A stretch of 64,000 bases of DNA from Prevotellaceae bacterium (GTDB lineage: Bacteria; Bacteroidota; Bacteroidia; Bacteroidales; Bacteroidaceae). The notes beneath the pieces are model-generated. The model ran no database searches. It was not told the origin of the DNA and saw only the letters and a list, made by a program, of their open reading frames with translations. The DNA is taken from the NCBI GenBank assembly GCA_003150315.1, contig QAML01000002.1, positions 1-64,000 of the forward strand. The letters are read 5' to 3'. Shown in pieces: positions 35,716-45,182 of this stretch (position 1 is its first letter; every line of letters begins with the position of its first letter). The position numbers and the translations under genes were made by a program.

Positions 35716-37526
35716 CAGGCAACGCAACGCGAAGCATCGAGCTTCTTTCTCCTGCCCGCAATGCCGACACGGGAATAGAGGCAATTCGCCACGGAGCCGA
35801 TGCAGTTTATATAGGAGCCCCAAAATTTGGCGCAAGAGAGGCTGCGGCTAACAGCATAGAGGACATAAAACGTCTTACGGACTATGCCCATGTATTCAAT
35901 GCCAAGGTTTATGCCACTCTTAATACTATTCTTTACGATTCCGAACTACAGGAGGCGCGCGAAATGGCTTGCCGTCTGTTCGACGTAGGGGTTGACGCAC
36001 TTCTTGTGCAGGATGCTGCGTTTTTGGAAATGAGAAACCTTCCGCCAATAGCCCTTCACGCCAGTACGCAATGCGACAATCGCACTCCCGAGAAGGTTAA
36101 ACGACTTTACGAAGAGGGCTTTTCCACTGCGGTTCTGGCAAGAGAGCTTTCGCTTGAGGAGATTAATGAAATTCATAAGCAATGTCCCGAAATGCGTCTC
36201 GAAGCTTTTATTCACGGAGCCTTGTGTGTGAGCATGAGCGGGCGTTGTTATGCTTCGCAACACTGTTTCGGGCGCAGCGCAAACCGTGGTGAGTGTGCGC
36301 AATTCTGTCGTCTTCCTTTTGATCTCGAAACAGAGAACGGCGTAAAGATAATTGAGGGAAAACATCTCCTTTCACTTCGCGATTTGAACCGCACCGACTA
36401 TTTGGAACAATTGCTCGACGCGGGCGTAAGTTCCTTGAAAATCGAAGGACGTCTTAAGGATGTGGAATATGTAAAGAACATAACGGCTTGGTATAGGCGT
36501 AAGCTCGATGCCATATTCGCAAAGCGCAAGGAATATGTCAGAGCTTCGGCGGGGAAAGTGGCATTGGCTTTCGAACCGAAACCCGAAAAGAGTTTCAACA
36601 GAGGCTTTACCGATTATTTCATGCAGGGAAGAACCATGCGCTTAGCCTGTCCTGCCACGCCGAAAAGCATTGGTGAGCCGGTGGGAGAGGTTCGCGAGGT
36701 GGGGCGTTGCCTGATTGTTTCGGGACATAAGAAGTTTGCGAACGGCGACGGGCTTTGTTTTTTCACAGATAAGGGAGAACTTCGCGGATTCCGCGTTAAT
36801 CGTGCCGAAGGTACGCGCCTTTTTCCGGCGATAATGCCTAAAGAAATAAAGAATCACACAGGACTTTTTCGCAACCACGATGAGGCTTTCTCGCAAATGC
36901 TTTCCAAACCATCGGCAGAGCGTACTCTTAAAGTTGATTTCAATCTTGCGATGACCGAAAACGGTTTTATGCTTTCGGCAACCGACGAACTTTTGCGCCA
37001 CACCGATGTTCCCGTGGAATTCAAGCATGAAAAGGCGCGCAATCCCCAACGTGATAATATCGTAACGCAACTTACCAAACTCGGCGGCACATGTTTTTCG
37101 GCGGGGGAAGTGAAAATTGAGAATGATGAGTATTTCATTCCGTCTTCTCTCCTTTCCGATGCACGGCGAAAGGCAGTTGCTTCGCTTTTGGAGCAATGCG
37201 GTTCAAAGACCGTGGCAGACGTTTCGATAGGTAAGCCGCAGCTTGAGGGCTGTGTGGATTATTCCGCCAATGTTGCCAATAAATCGGCGGAGAAATTCTA
37301 CAAAGATTGCGGTGCGGAGCGTGTTGAGCCGGCTTGGGAACTGAAAGAGCCGGAGAATGCGCCTGTTATGACGTGCCGTTATTGTTTGCGCAACGAAATA
37401 GGCATGTGTCTTAAGCGGCGCGATGCCGATCGTTCGTATCTTTTCCTTCGTCTTGCCGACGGCAGGCGTTTCCGTCTTGATTTCGACTGCAAAAATTGCA
37501 TCATGAAGATTTATGCCGAAGAATAG
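35712..37526 (+). CDS. U32-family protein, RlhA-like
   Basis: 604 residues. Annotated family is peptidase U32, but characterised members (RlhA, TrhP) hydroxylate rRNA or tRNA. The N-terminal barrel starts IELLSPARNADTGIEAIRHG. The Cys cluster SGRCYASQHC...GECAQFCRLPF around residue 175-205 matches the iron-sulphur-type cysteines of the family. A C-terminal DUF3656-like region ends in two more Cys pairs (CRYC, CKNC). The length fits RlhA better than TrhP. ATG at 35712 overlaps the metA stop; an upstream in-frame start inside metA was rejected. Confidence 0.85.
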   Translation: MTGNATRSIELLSPARNADTGIEAIRHGADAVYIGAPKFGAREAAANSIEDIKRLTDYAHVFNAKVYATLNTILYDSELQEAREMACRLFDVGVDALLVQDAAFLEMRNLPPIALHASTQCDNRTPEKVKRLYEEGFSTAVLARELSLEEINEIHKQCPEMRLEAFIHGALCVSMSGRCYASQHCFGRSANRGECAQFCRLPFDLETENGVKIIEGKHLLSLRDLNRTDYLEQLLDAGVSSLKIEGRLKDVEYVKNITAWYRRKLDAIFAKRKEYVRASAGKVALAFEPKPEKSFNRGFTDYFMQGRTMRLACPATPKSIGEPVGEVREVGRCLIVSGHKKFANGDGLCFFTDKGELRGFRVNRAEGTRLFPAIMPKEIKNHTGLFRNHDEAFSQMLSKPSAERTLKVDFNLAMTENGFMLSATDELLRHTDVPVEFKHEKARNPQRDNIVTQLTKLGGTCFSAGEVKIENDEYFIPSSLLSDARRKAVASLLEQCGSKTVADVSIGKPQLEGCVDYSANVANKSAEKFYKDCGAERVEPAWELKEPENAPVMTCRYCLRNEIGMCLKRRDADRSYLFLRLADGRRFRLDFDCKNCIMKIYAEE

Positions 37527-38508
37527 GTTGGTTGAAAAAGTGCTTTTGTTTGTTACCGCTGTTTTCATGGCGGTTGGCTGCACTTATTCACGCCCTCAAA
37601 TCGACATGAAATGGGACTGCACTCCGCAGCAACGCGATTCGATTGAGTTTGCATACCGACACCATTTTACGGAAAACTGTAACTTCCTTGTCAGTGGCGA
37701 CAGCGTAATGCTTCTTCCCCAGTCGCCCGCCGATGTAATGCAATCGCTTGGCGACACGGCGTGGGTTGTGGAAAACGATATGGTTGTTGTGGCTGACATA
37801 GTAAGGATTCCCGGCAACAATCCCGACAGCGTGTGGGTAAAAATAGCCCGCGACCAAATGACAATAGGTTGGGTTTCCGAGAAAACGCTTCTTGAAAACG
37901 TAACGCCCGATGACCCCATTTCGCAATTCATTCATATTTTCGGCAACAGGCGTATAGTGGTGCTCTGTTGCATTGCCATCATAGCCGTGGCGGTCATGCT
38001 TCTTAAGACAATAAGGCGCAAAAAGGCGAGAATCGTTCATTTCAATGACATAGACAGTATTTATCCCACTTTGTTCTGCATTGACATGGCTTTGATAGCC
38101 ATTGTTTATGCGTCAATACAACATTTCGTTCCGCAAACCTGGCAGGAATTTTATTTTCACCCTACACTCAATCCGTTTTCCGTTCCGCCGGTGCTGTCGG
38201 CTATGATTGTGGGATTTTGGGGGCTTGTGCTTCTGGGCATAGCGGCTTTTGACGATGCGGTTCACAAGTTGGAATGGTTTGAGTCCGTTCCCTATCTGTT
38301 CACACTTGCCGGCATGGCAATGGTGGTGTATCTCGTGTTTGCCGCAACCACCATGATTTATGTGGGATACCCGCTGTTTGCCGCCTACGTTGTTTTCGCG
38401 TTCGTCAAGTACCGCAGAAACCGTACTTATAAGTATGTTTGCGGAAAATGCGGGCATAAACTGCGCCACAAGGGTACATGTCCTTTCTGCGGAGCGCGGA
38501 ATGTTTGA
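37513..38508 (+). CDS. Membrane lipoprotein with C-terminal zinc ribbon
   Basis: 331 residues of unknown function. N-terminal lipoprotein-like signal (FVTAVFMAVGC), an SH3-like external region, then about four hydrophobic helices (residues 150-300) and a final CGKCGHKLRHKGTCPFCG zinc ribbon with two CXXC pairs. Starts 14 nt before the U32 stop, so probably coupled. A lipid-anchored N-terminus with a cytosolic zinc ribbon is an odd topology. Confidence 0.75.
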   Translation: MPKNRLVEKVLLFVTAVFMAVGCTYSRPQIDMKWDCTPQQRDSIEFAYRHHFTENCNFLVSGDSVMLLPQSPADVMQSLGDTAWVVENDMVVVADIVRIPGNNPDSVWVKIARDQMTIGWVSEKTLLENVTPDDPISQFIHIFGNRRIVVLCCIAIIAVAVMLLKTIRRKKARIVHFNDIDSIYPTLFCIDMALIAIVYASIQHFVPQTWQEFYFHPTLNPFSVPPVLSAMIVGFWGLVLLGIAAFDDAVHKLEWFESVPYLFTLAGMAMVVYLVFAATTMIYVGYPLFAAYVVFAFVKYRRNRTYKYVCGKCGHKLRHKGTCPFCGARNV

Positions 38509-38570
38509 TTACGCAAGCGAAAAATCCTCCTCATTTCCCCGTTTTTTCATGCCTATTCGGGGCATGAAAA

Positions 38571-38695
38571 AAAACATAAGGCATCTTGTAAAAAATACAA
38601 GCCATATATTTTAAAATACAAGGCACTTATTTTAAAATAAGTGCCTTGTATTTTTTGCCTTTTCCCAATACCTGAAAAACAATGACTTACAAAAG
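38571..38695 (+). repeat. 21-bp palindromic repeat array, copy 3 (four units plus tail)
   Basis: Units at 38571, 38592, 38613 and 38634; the third and fourth are exact reverse complements and would form a 21-bp cruciform arm. A separate hairpin, TTTTTCATGCC/GGCATGAAAAA-like (38544-38575), immediately precedes the array. The tail ACCTGAAAAACAATGACTTA starts at 38670, 15 nt after the array. Between convergent genes. Confidence 0.92.
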
Positions 38696-38768
38696 GCGAT
38701 TTTCAAGCCTTCGGAAAGCCCCTCAAACGCATTCGAAAGGTGCGAAATCCGTTTCCTCCGTTCCCGTG

Positions 38769-40205
38769 TCAGGCACCGTGGAAAAGATACTCTTTCTGTA
38801 TGTCTCCGACAAGCTTCGTGAACAATTCTTCTACCAAAGCGTCGGTAACTTCAAGGGCATGGTTAAGAATGGAATCCGAAAATTTCTGAAGTAAATCCCC
38901 GGCGTGCCACGGTTGGGCGTTGACAGTGCGCATGTATTCCGCTTCGAACTCTTTGCAACGCTCATCGTTTTCGGCTTCGAGCTTTGCGTATGTTTCTTTT
39001 ATGGTCGGCGCGTATGCGTTATAGTTCACCATTCCTAACGTCTGCACTTTGCGGAATCGCCAGTAGGCGGAACTGTTGTCCGATGTGCCTTTGCTCTCGC
39101 AGTAAGGTTTGGGAAAAGATTTCACACCTTGATAAAGAGGCAGAAAAACTCCGAGGTCAGCCATGCCTTCAGCCACATGGTTAATGCAACCTATCTCTTT
39201 GGGTAGCCACGGACGCACTTGCAGAATATGAGTTTGGGTGGTGCGGAAAATAGATACGGGACGGTAAGGTTCTTTGGGGTTGTTGTGCAAATAAGGGTCG
39301 TGGTCCGTGCCGTCGTAATGGTAACGGAAAGCCTTGCGAACCATTGCGAGACTTATGGGACGGTCTGCTTTTGCAAAGACGGGGAATGTGTTTTTGCCGA
39401 TGTCCTGTTTTAGCGACGGAGTGAACATTTTCTGAAGTCCCCAGACCCGTGGGTAATCGTAAGTAACGTCTCCTCCGCCGTCGTGCGAGTATGCTTCGTG
39501 GAAATCAAACTCACCCTTCTCCGGGTCGTAAAGCCCGTTTTTTGCCGCAAACTCCACAAGGTCGTGCGAGGCAAGGAAATTTTCTTTGTCGTCCGGGTTA
39601 TATTTTCGAAAACGACTCTGATTGCCCGTAACAAAATACATGTCCTCCGGAATGCGGCAGGCAAGCCAGCGATGACCAGCCGCTGTTTCAAGATACCATT
39701 GCTCCCCTGAATCAATGAAACTGATGCCGTAGCCCTCGGCCGAACCATATTTCTCAATCATTGCCCCGAGACGTTCCACACCTTCGCGTGCGCTGTGAAT
39801 ATATGGCAACACCACGTTGAAAATCGAGTTTTCCGCAAGACCGTTACCCACAAGCGGGTCCGCTTTAAGTGCGGCATCGCTGCTGAAAATGGTTTCCGTG
39901 GAACTCATTCCCACTCCCGCACTGTTGAAACCCGCGCTACCCCAATGACCGGGCAGGTGGTAGGGAGCAAGAGCCTTATATCCCAAACGTCCGGGCGGAA
40001 GCTGGCAGCGAAAAGCACTGTCCCGTGCCACAAACTCCGCAGGTCCGTTGTCGGTGTCCTCATATATTTCAAAACATTTGGCAAGCATGGCGTTCAAATC
40101 CTCGGAACGCGCGGAAATCATGGAACCGTCGTCCGTTTGTTTCCGTCCTGCTATGATAGAGGTGCATGCACTTTTTGCCGTAGTGGCATTTTCGCAATTT
40201 TCCAT
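38769..40205 (-). CDS. pepD: C69-family dipeptidase
   Basis: Cysteine-nucleophile (Ntn) dipeptidase. The motif SACTSIIAGRKQTDDGS places the catalytic Cys at residue 14, after a short propeptide that would be cleaved off; no signal peptide, so it is probably cytoplasmic. Other family blocks are NSAGVGMSSTET and WYLETAAGHRW. 478 residues. A TAACTTTG -7-like box lies about 30 nt upstream (40241-40234 on the minus strand). Confidence 0.92.
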   Translation of the reverse strand: MENCENATTAKSACTSIIAGRKQTDDGSMISARSEDLNAMLAKCFEIYEDTDNGPAEFVARDSAFRCQLPPGRLGYKALAPYHLPGHWGSAGFNSAGVGMSSTETIFSSDAALKADPLVGNGLAENSIFNVVLPYIHSAREGVERLGAMIEKYGSAEGYGISFIDSGEQWYLETAAGHRWLACRIPEDMYFVTGNQSRFRKYNPDDKENFLASHDLVEFAAKNGLYDPEKGEFDFHEAYSHDGGGDVTYDYPRVWGLQKMFTPSLKQDIGKNTFPVFAKADRPISLAMVRKAFRYHYDGTDHDPYLHNNPKEPYRPVSIFRTTQTHILQVRPWLPKEIGCINHVAEGMADLGVFLPLYQGVKSFPKPYCESKGTSDNSSAYWRFRKVQTLGMVNYNAYAPTIKETYAKLEAENDERCKEFEAEYMRTVNAQPWHAGDLLQKFSDSILNHALEVTDALVEELFTKLVGDIQKEYLFHGA

Positions 40206-40374
40206 ATAGAAATGATTTTTATAAAGCCTGACACAAAGTTAGCATTTTTCCTTATCACGACACCCACATTGCTTGCGGGAAAACGAAAAAGCGGCGTGTG
40301 CCTTGCTTCGAGCCACACGCCGCATATAAAGTTGAGTATGCTTTGGCAGACATAACGCATGTCCGCCCGAATTT

Positions 40375-41196
40375 CTATTGTTCGGAAAGTTTGTTGTACT
40401 CTTCGTCGCTCACAGGTTCGAGCCATTCGTTCGAAGAATCCTCTCCTGGAACTTCAAAAGCCAGATGGGCAAACCAGGAATCAGCTGCCGCACCATGCCA
40501 ATGCTTTACGTTTGCAGGAATATGGATAACCGTGCCGGGAAGAATGACCTGCGCCGGTTTACCAGCCTCCTGATACCAACCTTTTCCTGCTACGCCAACC
40601 AACATTTGCCCTCCGTCTTTCGTGGCATGGTGGATGTGCCAGTTGTTGCGGCATCCCGGTTCAAATGTAACGTTTGCAAAAGGAATCTGGTCTGATGAAA
40701 TACGCGCCAGATAGCTGTTGCCCTTGAAATACTTTGCATAGGCAGTGTTGGGGTCGCCTATCGGAAAAATCATTTCCTTCTGAAATTTCTCCTTGTCGGT
40801 TGTGGCGGTTACGCTGTCGTTCCAAACGTCTTTTGCAAGGCGAAACGCCGCCCACGCCTTGGGCCATCCGGCGTAGAAAGCTATATGCGTAATTATTTCA
40901 GAGATTTCCGTGCGGGTTATGCCGTTTGCCTTGGCTGTTTGAAGGTGATAGGTGAGCGACGAGTCGGTCAGTCCCTGACTTATGAGGCATGTGAGAGTAA
41001 CGAGACTGCGGTCTCGCAAGCTCAGAAGGTCATTTCTGCTCCACACTTCCCCAAAGAGAATGTCGTCATTAAGATGTGCAAATTCAGGAGCGAACTCTCC
41101 GAGTTGCGTTCGCCCTGCTGTCTGTACGATTTTCTTTTGTGCCATTGCGTTAAATGTTATAATCGTTAATATTGCTGTTATTATGATTTTATTCAT
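40375..41196 (-). CDS. Exported carboxymuconolactone decarboxylase-like/cupin fusion
   Basis: 273 residues with signal peptide (MNKIIITAILTIITFNAMAQ). Residues about 35-130 are an AhpD/CMD-like helical domain (LSLRDRSLVTLTCLISQG...HLQTAKANGITRTEI) in which the usual CXXC pair is reduced to one Cys, so it is not a classic peroxidase. Residues 170-260 are a cupin with metal-ligand histidines (WHIHHATKDGGQM and HWHGAA). Overlaps the end of the upstream gene by 8 nt. Confidence 0.88.
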   Translation of the reverse strand: MNKIIITAILTIITFNAMAQKKIVQTAGRTQLGEFAPEFAHLNDDILFGEVWSRNDLLSLRDRSLVTLTCLISQGLTDSSLTYHLQTAKANGITRTEISEIITHIAFYAGWPKAWAAFRLAKDVWNDSVTATTDKEKFQKEMIFPIGDPNTAYAKYFKGNSYLARISSDQIPFANVTFEPGCRNNWHIHHATKDGGQMLVGVAGKGWYQEAGKPAQVILPGTVIHIPANVKHWHGAAADSWFAHLAFEVPGEDSSNEWLEPVSDEEYNKLSEQ

Positions 41197-41671
41197 TATT
41201 GTCCGTATTAATGAAATTGATTATTTGGTTACGGGAATTCAAAGGCGTTTGGTCGCAAAGCTCAAGCGATTTAACCATATGCAGAGTGCCCTGTTTGTAT
41301 TTGCGGAAATGTTCCGAAGATATGTGATTTTCGTAAGCCTGTTTGCTTGCGTAAGTTTCAAGAATAGTTATCTTGCACGGGTTTTCCTTGTCTGCAACGG
41401 CATACATGGTCAATACTCCCGGCTCTGTGCGCAGGGAAACTTCGCCAACCTCGCTTGCAAACACTACATATTCGTCAAGATGTTCGGGAAGTACCTCTAT
41501 TTTTGAAAGCCTTACTATTCCGTCCTTCTGCATGGGATGTTTAATGCAAGCCATTGGGACTGTTTTCTTTACGTTCTTCATGTTCTTAACGTTCTTTTGC
41601 GCCATTGCGGCAACCAGGGGCATTGCCGAAAGGAGCAGAGTGCATATAATGTTTCGGGTGTGCGTTATCAT
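41189..41671 (-). CDS. Exported antibiotic-biosynthesis-monooxygenase-fold protein
   Basis: 160 residues with signal peptide (ending near AMAQ). The domain from about residue 50 (VRLSKIEVLPEHLDEYVVFASEV ... YASKQAYENHISSEHFRKY, split across the fold) is an ABM-type ferredoxin-like fold; relatives oxidise quinols or degrade haem without cofactor. Middle gene of the exported redox operon. Substrate unknown. Confidence 0.85.
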   Translation of the reverse strand: MITHTRNIICTLLLSAMPLVAAMAQKNVKNMKNVKKTVPMACIKHPMQKDGIVRLSKIEVLPEHLDEYVVFASEVGEVSLRTEPGVLTMYAVADKENPCKITILETYASKQAYENHISSEHFRKYKQGTLHMVKSLELCDQTPLNSRNQIINFINTDNNE

Positions 41672-41687
41672 CGTTCCGCGTTATGAT

Positions 41688-42485
41688 TTATTTGTTAGCT
41701 TTTACCGTAATCTTTTTCGAAAATCCCTTCGCCCTAACCGCATACACTCCAGGATAGAGATTGTCCGTGTTTGCCGAACTGCCGTTTGAGGAAAGAACCA
41801 AATTCCCCGCCATGTCGTAAACTGCAAGTCCCGCTCCGCTGCCGCCAAGCGTAATGTTGCTGCCGTTGTAAGTGATGCTCTGCGCATTGTCTTTGAAAAC
41901 CGGTGCCACGGATGCCTCGATGTCGTAATAACCCACTTTGTCCAACCAGTTGTTAATCATGTTTTTTGAATTGGAAGTCTGGTAGGAACGAATCCAAAGG
42001 TTTTCGCTGAAAAAGTTCCCTCCCGGCACAAGACGCTTTGCATCGGAAACCACGCCGCTTATGCCGCTGCTTGCGCTCGATACCATAAGACCTATGTTTT
42101 TCCCCGCCATTTCCGCGCCATGTTTGAAAAGATATGTCTGCATAGGCGCAGCCATTTGTGCATACCAAACAGGTGCGGCAATTATTATGGTGGAATAATC
42201 CGCAAGATTGCAATTCACGTCCTTTATGGCGGGATAGGAAGCCTCCGAATTGGGATTGCTGTTTATTGCGTTCATCAGCCTGCGCCCTATGGCATAGTTG
42301 TTTGCCGCATAGTCCAATCCTTCTTCCGACGGTTCTATTTCCTGAATGTCCGCACCCGTTATGTCGACAAAGTTATAGGCAATGGTTTGTGAATTGTTTG
42401 TGAAGCTGTAATACAAAACAAGTGTCTTTGCGTATGAAAAGGCAACAGACATCAGCATCACAGTCATAAGCGTAAATCTTTTCAT
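41688..42485 (-). CDS. Exported flavodoxin with C-terminal sorting-like tail
   Basis: 265 residues. ATG at 42485 was chosen because it begins a clean signal peptide (MKRFTLMTVMLMSVAFSYA); an in-frame ATG at 42554 adds 23 polar residues. The FMN-binding flavodoxin fold starts TLVLYYSFTNNSQTIA and includes IIIAAPVWYAQMAAPM. The last 50 residues (AVYDMAGNLVLSS ... LYPGVYAVRAKGFSKKI) look like a type IX secretion-type C-terminal domain. A flavodoxin outside the cytoplasm is unusual. First gene of the three-gene minus-strand operon; TAACTTTG (minus strand 42615-42608) is a possible -7 box. Confidence 0.85.
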   Translation of the reverse strand: MKRFTLMTVMLMSVAFSYAKTLVLYYSFTNNSQTIAYNFVDITGADIQEIEPSEEGLDYAANNYAIGRRLMNAINSNPNSEASYPAIKDVNCNLADYSTIIIAAPVWYAQMAAPMQTYLFKHGAEMAGKNIGLMVSSASSGISGVVSDAKRLVPGGNFFSENLWIRSYQTSNSKNMINNWLDKVGYYDIEASVAPVFKDNAQSITYNGSNITLGGSGAGLAVYDMAGNLVLSSNGSSANTDNLYPGVYAVRAKGFSKKITVKANK

Positions 42486-42851
42486 AAAACTTCTTTTTTT
42501 GTGGTAAATATATGATTTTTTCTTTGTTGTCGGTGTCGCATTTACGCAAATCACGAGAAAAATTCCCGACTTCCTATGCGTTTGTTGCGCTTCTAATGTT
42601 CACAATGCAAAGTTATTGTGGTTGGGCAATAGAATTTGTAACCCTATTCATGTACAAAGTACCATTTTTTCTGATTTTTAACCATCGGGCAAACTATGTT
42701 CTGCAATTGCATAAGCATTTCTTGTTACCGCCAAAGCACATGTCAATGCGTTTCACGGTTTAAGAAAAGACAAGACGGCGGACTATGCGGAAGAAACACC
42801 TCCGAGTCCTGAAAAATACATATAAAACTACCCCCTTTTCGCATTCGCGAA

Positions 42852-42975
42852 AAAACACAAGGCATCTTGCAAAAAATACAAGCCATATATTTTAAAATAC
42901 AAGGCACTTATTTTAAAATATGTGCCTTGTATTTTTGTGCATAATAAGAGTCTGATAAACAACAACTTATAAAAG
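42852..42975 (+). repeat. 21-bp palindromic repeat array, copy 4 (four units plus tail)
   Basis: Units at 42852, 42873, 42894, 42915; tail GTCTGATAAACAACAACTTA from 42950, 14 nt after the array. A short TTCGC/GCGAA hairpin precedes it. It sits between divergent genes (flavodoxin and ABC-F), so it cannot act only as a terminator. The rest of the 42486-43204 gap shows no gene. Confidence 0.92.
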
Positions 42976-43164
42976 CCTCTTGACTTGTGCTTATCTTTTT
43001 GAATTTCAGGTATTTGTGGAAAAATACGCAGAATAAGGCGGGAGGCGGTGTAGGACATGGTTGGCGGTTGTGGGATTGTGGGCGCGAAATGTTTGTTGCA
43101 TGCAGATTGGTGCAGTTCGTGGAGCATAGATTGTTCTTGTTTTTATCCGATGCAAAAATTGTTG

Positions 43165-43172
43165 TATCTTTG
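43165..43172 (+). promoter_or_regulatory. Candidate -7 box of the ABC-F gene
   Basis: TATCTTTG, 33 nt before the start; no clear -33 TTTG. Confidence 0.5.
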
Positions 43173-43204
43173 TATATTGATTTGAAAACAAACGAGAAAG
43201 AAAA

Positions 43205-45145
43205 TTGGTATCGGTAGAAGGACTGAAGGTTGAATTTGGCGCAAAGCCTTTGTTCAGCGATGTAACTTTCGTGATTGGCGAAAAGGAAAGAGTTGCGCTT
43301 GTAGGCAAGAACGGTGCGGGCAAATCCACTTTGCTCAAAATTCTTGCGGGTTTGCAGCAGCCCACGGCGGGAACAGTGGGAATAACTCATGATTCGCTTG
43401 TGGGATATTTGCCTCAGGTGATGAAACTTAGTGATTCTTGCACTGTAATGGAGGAGGCAGAGAAGGCTTTTTCGAATATTGCGGCATTAAAGAGCAGGAT
43501 TGCCAAGTTGAACAACGAACTTGCGGAGCGCACTGACTATGACAGTCCGGAATATATGGCTCTGGTCGAAAAATTTTCGCACGAAAGCGAACGCTATAAT
43601 ATGATGGGCGGCGACAATTATCATGCCGTAACCGAAAGAACTCTGACGGGATTGGGATTTGAACGCAGCGATTTCGAACGACCTACGAGTGAATTTTCGG
43701 GAGGTTGGAGAATGCGCATAGAACTTGCGAAGATTCTTTTGCGACAGCCCGATGTGCTTCTCCTTGATGAGCCTACAAACCATTTGGATATAGAAAGCAT
43801 TCAGTGGTTGGAGAACTTCCTGAAGCAGGCAAAGTGTTCGGTGCTTCTTGTGAGCCACGACCGCGCTTTTTTGAACAATGTAACCACGCGCACAATGGAA
43901 ATTTCCGTTGACAGAATTGTTGATTACCGCGTGGGATACGATGAGTTTGTGAAACTGCGTGCGGAAAGGCGCGAACAGCAGCTTCGTGCTTACGAAAACC
44001 AGCAGAAAGAGATTGCCGACATCAAGGATTTCATAGAGCGTTTCAGATATAAGCCCACAAAAGCGGTTCAGGTTCAGAGCCGCATAAAGCAGTTGGAAAA
44101 GATTGTGCCTATCGAGGTGGACGAGGTGGACAATTCGTCGCTCCACTTAAAGTTTCCGCCCTGCCGAAGAAGCGGCGATTTTCCAGTAATATGCAAAGAC
44201 GTGGAAAAAAGTTATGGAGACCATTTGATTTTCTCGGATGTGAATCTTTCCATAAGACGTGGCGAAAAGGTGGCATTTGTTGGAAGAAACGGCGAAGGCA
44301 AATCAACGCTCGTGAAGTGCATTATGGGGCAAATTCCGTTTGGAGGGGAATTGAAGATAGGGCATAACGTTGACATTGGATACTATGCGCAAAACCAGGC
44401 ACAGCTTTTGGACGAAAACATAACGGTTTACGACACTATTGACAGGGCTGCACGCGGAGAAGTACGCCTCAAGATAAACGATATATTGGGAGCGTTTATG
44501 TTTGGAGGCGAAGCCAATGAAAAATATGTCAAGTATCTTTCGGGTGGAGAGCGAAGCAGGCTTGCCATGATACAACTTCTGCTCGAACCTGTCAATCTGC
44601 TTATTCTCGACGAGCCGACAAACCATTTGGATATGCAGACCAAAGACGTGCTGAAAGAGGCTATTCTCGCTTTTGACGGCACGGCGATAATAGTATCTCA
44701 CGATCGTGATTTTCTGAACGGACTTGTGTCGAAAGTATATGAGTTCGGCGACGGAAAGGTGAGGGAACACATAGGCGGCATATACGACTTCCTTGCCAAG
44801 AAAAACATTGAGTCGCTCGGCGAATTGCAAATGAAACGCGCACCGGAGCACACGGAACAGCCTAAAAGCGACAGCCGCAGCGAGGGACGCCTTGCCTATG
44901 AACAGCAAAAGGAAATGGCTAAAAAGCGTCGCAAGCTTGAGCGCGCCGCAGAGGATGCCGAGAAAGAAGTAACCCAGCTTGAGGCGGCGGTAAAGCTTCT
45001 CGAAAACCAAATGAACGATCCCGAAAAGGCTTTGGACTCTTCGCTTTTCAGCAAACACGCTTCGCTTTCGAAACAACTGGCAAAAGCCATGGAAGATTGG
45101 GAGAATGCCGAAAACGAACTCGAGATATTTAACAACGGACAATAG
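43205..45145 (+). CDS. ABC-F family ATPase
   Basis: Soluble ABC-F protein with two ATPase domains and no membrane part; relatives act on ribosomes (translation control or antibiotic protection). Walker A GKNGAGKST and GRNGEGKST, signatures SGGWRMRIELAKILL and LSGGERSRLAM, Walker B boxes with DEPTNHLD. The linker between them is charged, and a C-terminal coiled-coil tail (EQQKEMAKKRRKLERAAEDA) resembles Uup. 646 residues. The start is TTG (43205), giving MVSVEGLKVEFG; no ATG fits. Confidence 0.93.
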   Translation: MVSVEGLKVEFGAKPLFSDVTFVIGEKERVALVGKNGAGKSTLLKILAGLQQPTAGTVGITHDSLVGYLPQVMKLSDSCTVMEEAEKAFSNIAALKSRIAKLNNELAERTDYDSPEYMALVEKFSHESERYNMMGGDNYHAVTERTLTGLGFERSDFERPTSEFSGGWRMRIELAKILLRQPDVLLLDEPTNHLDIESIQWLENFLKQAKCSVLLVSHDRAFLNNVTTRTMEISVDRIVDYRVGYDEFVKLRAERREQQLRAYENQQKEIADIKDFIERFRYKPTKAVQVQSRIKQLEKIVPIEVDEVDNSSLHLKFPPCRRSGDFPVICKDVEKSYGDHLIFSDVNLSIRRGEKVAFVGRNGEGKSTLVKCIMGQIPFGGELKIGHNVDIGYYAQNQAQLLDENITVYDTIDRAARGEVRLKINDILGAFMFGGEANEKYVKYLSGGERSRLAMIQLLLEPVNLLILDEPTNHLDMQTKDVLKEAILAFDGTAIIVSHDRDFLNGLVSKVYEFGDGKVREHIGGIYDFLAKKNIESLGELQMKRAPEHTEQPKSDSRSEGRLAYEQQKEMAKKRRKLERAAEDAEKEVTQLEAAVKLLENQMNDPEKALDSSLFSKHASLSKQLAKAMEDWENAENELEIFNNGQ

Positions 45146-45182
45146 GAAAAAACGAAAATCAAACAACCAAATTAAAAGCAAT

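Noticed and set aside
38509..38768. Repeat copy 3 as merely the terminator of the convergent genes
   Set aside because: The same element occurs between divergent genes (42852, 52670), so termination cannot be its general function, though it may help locally.
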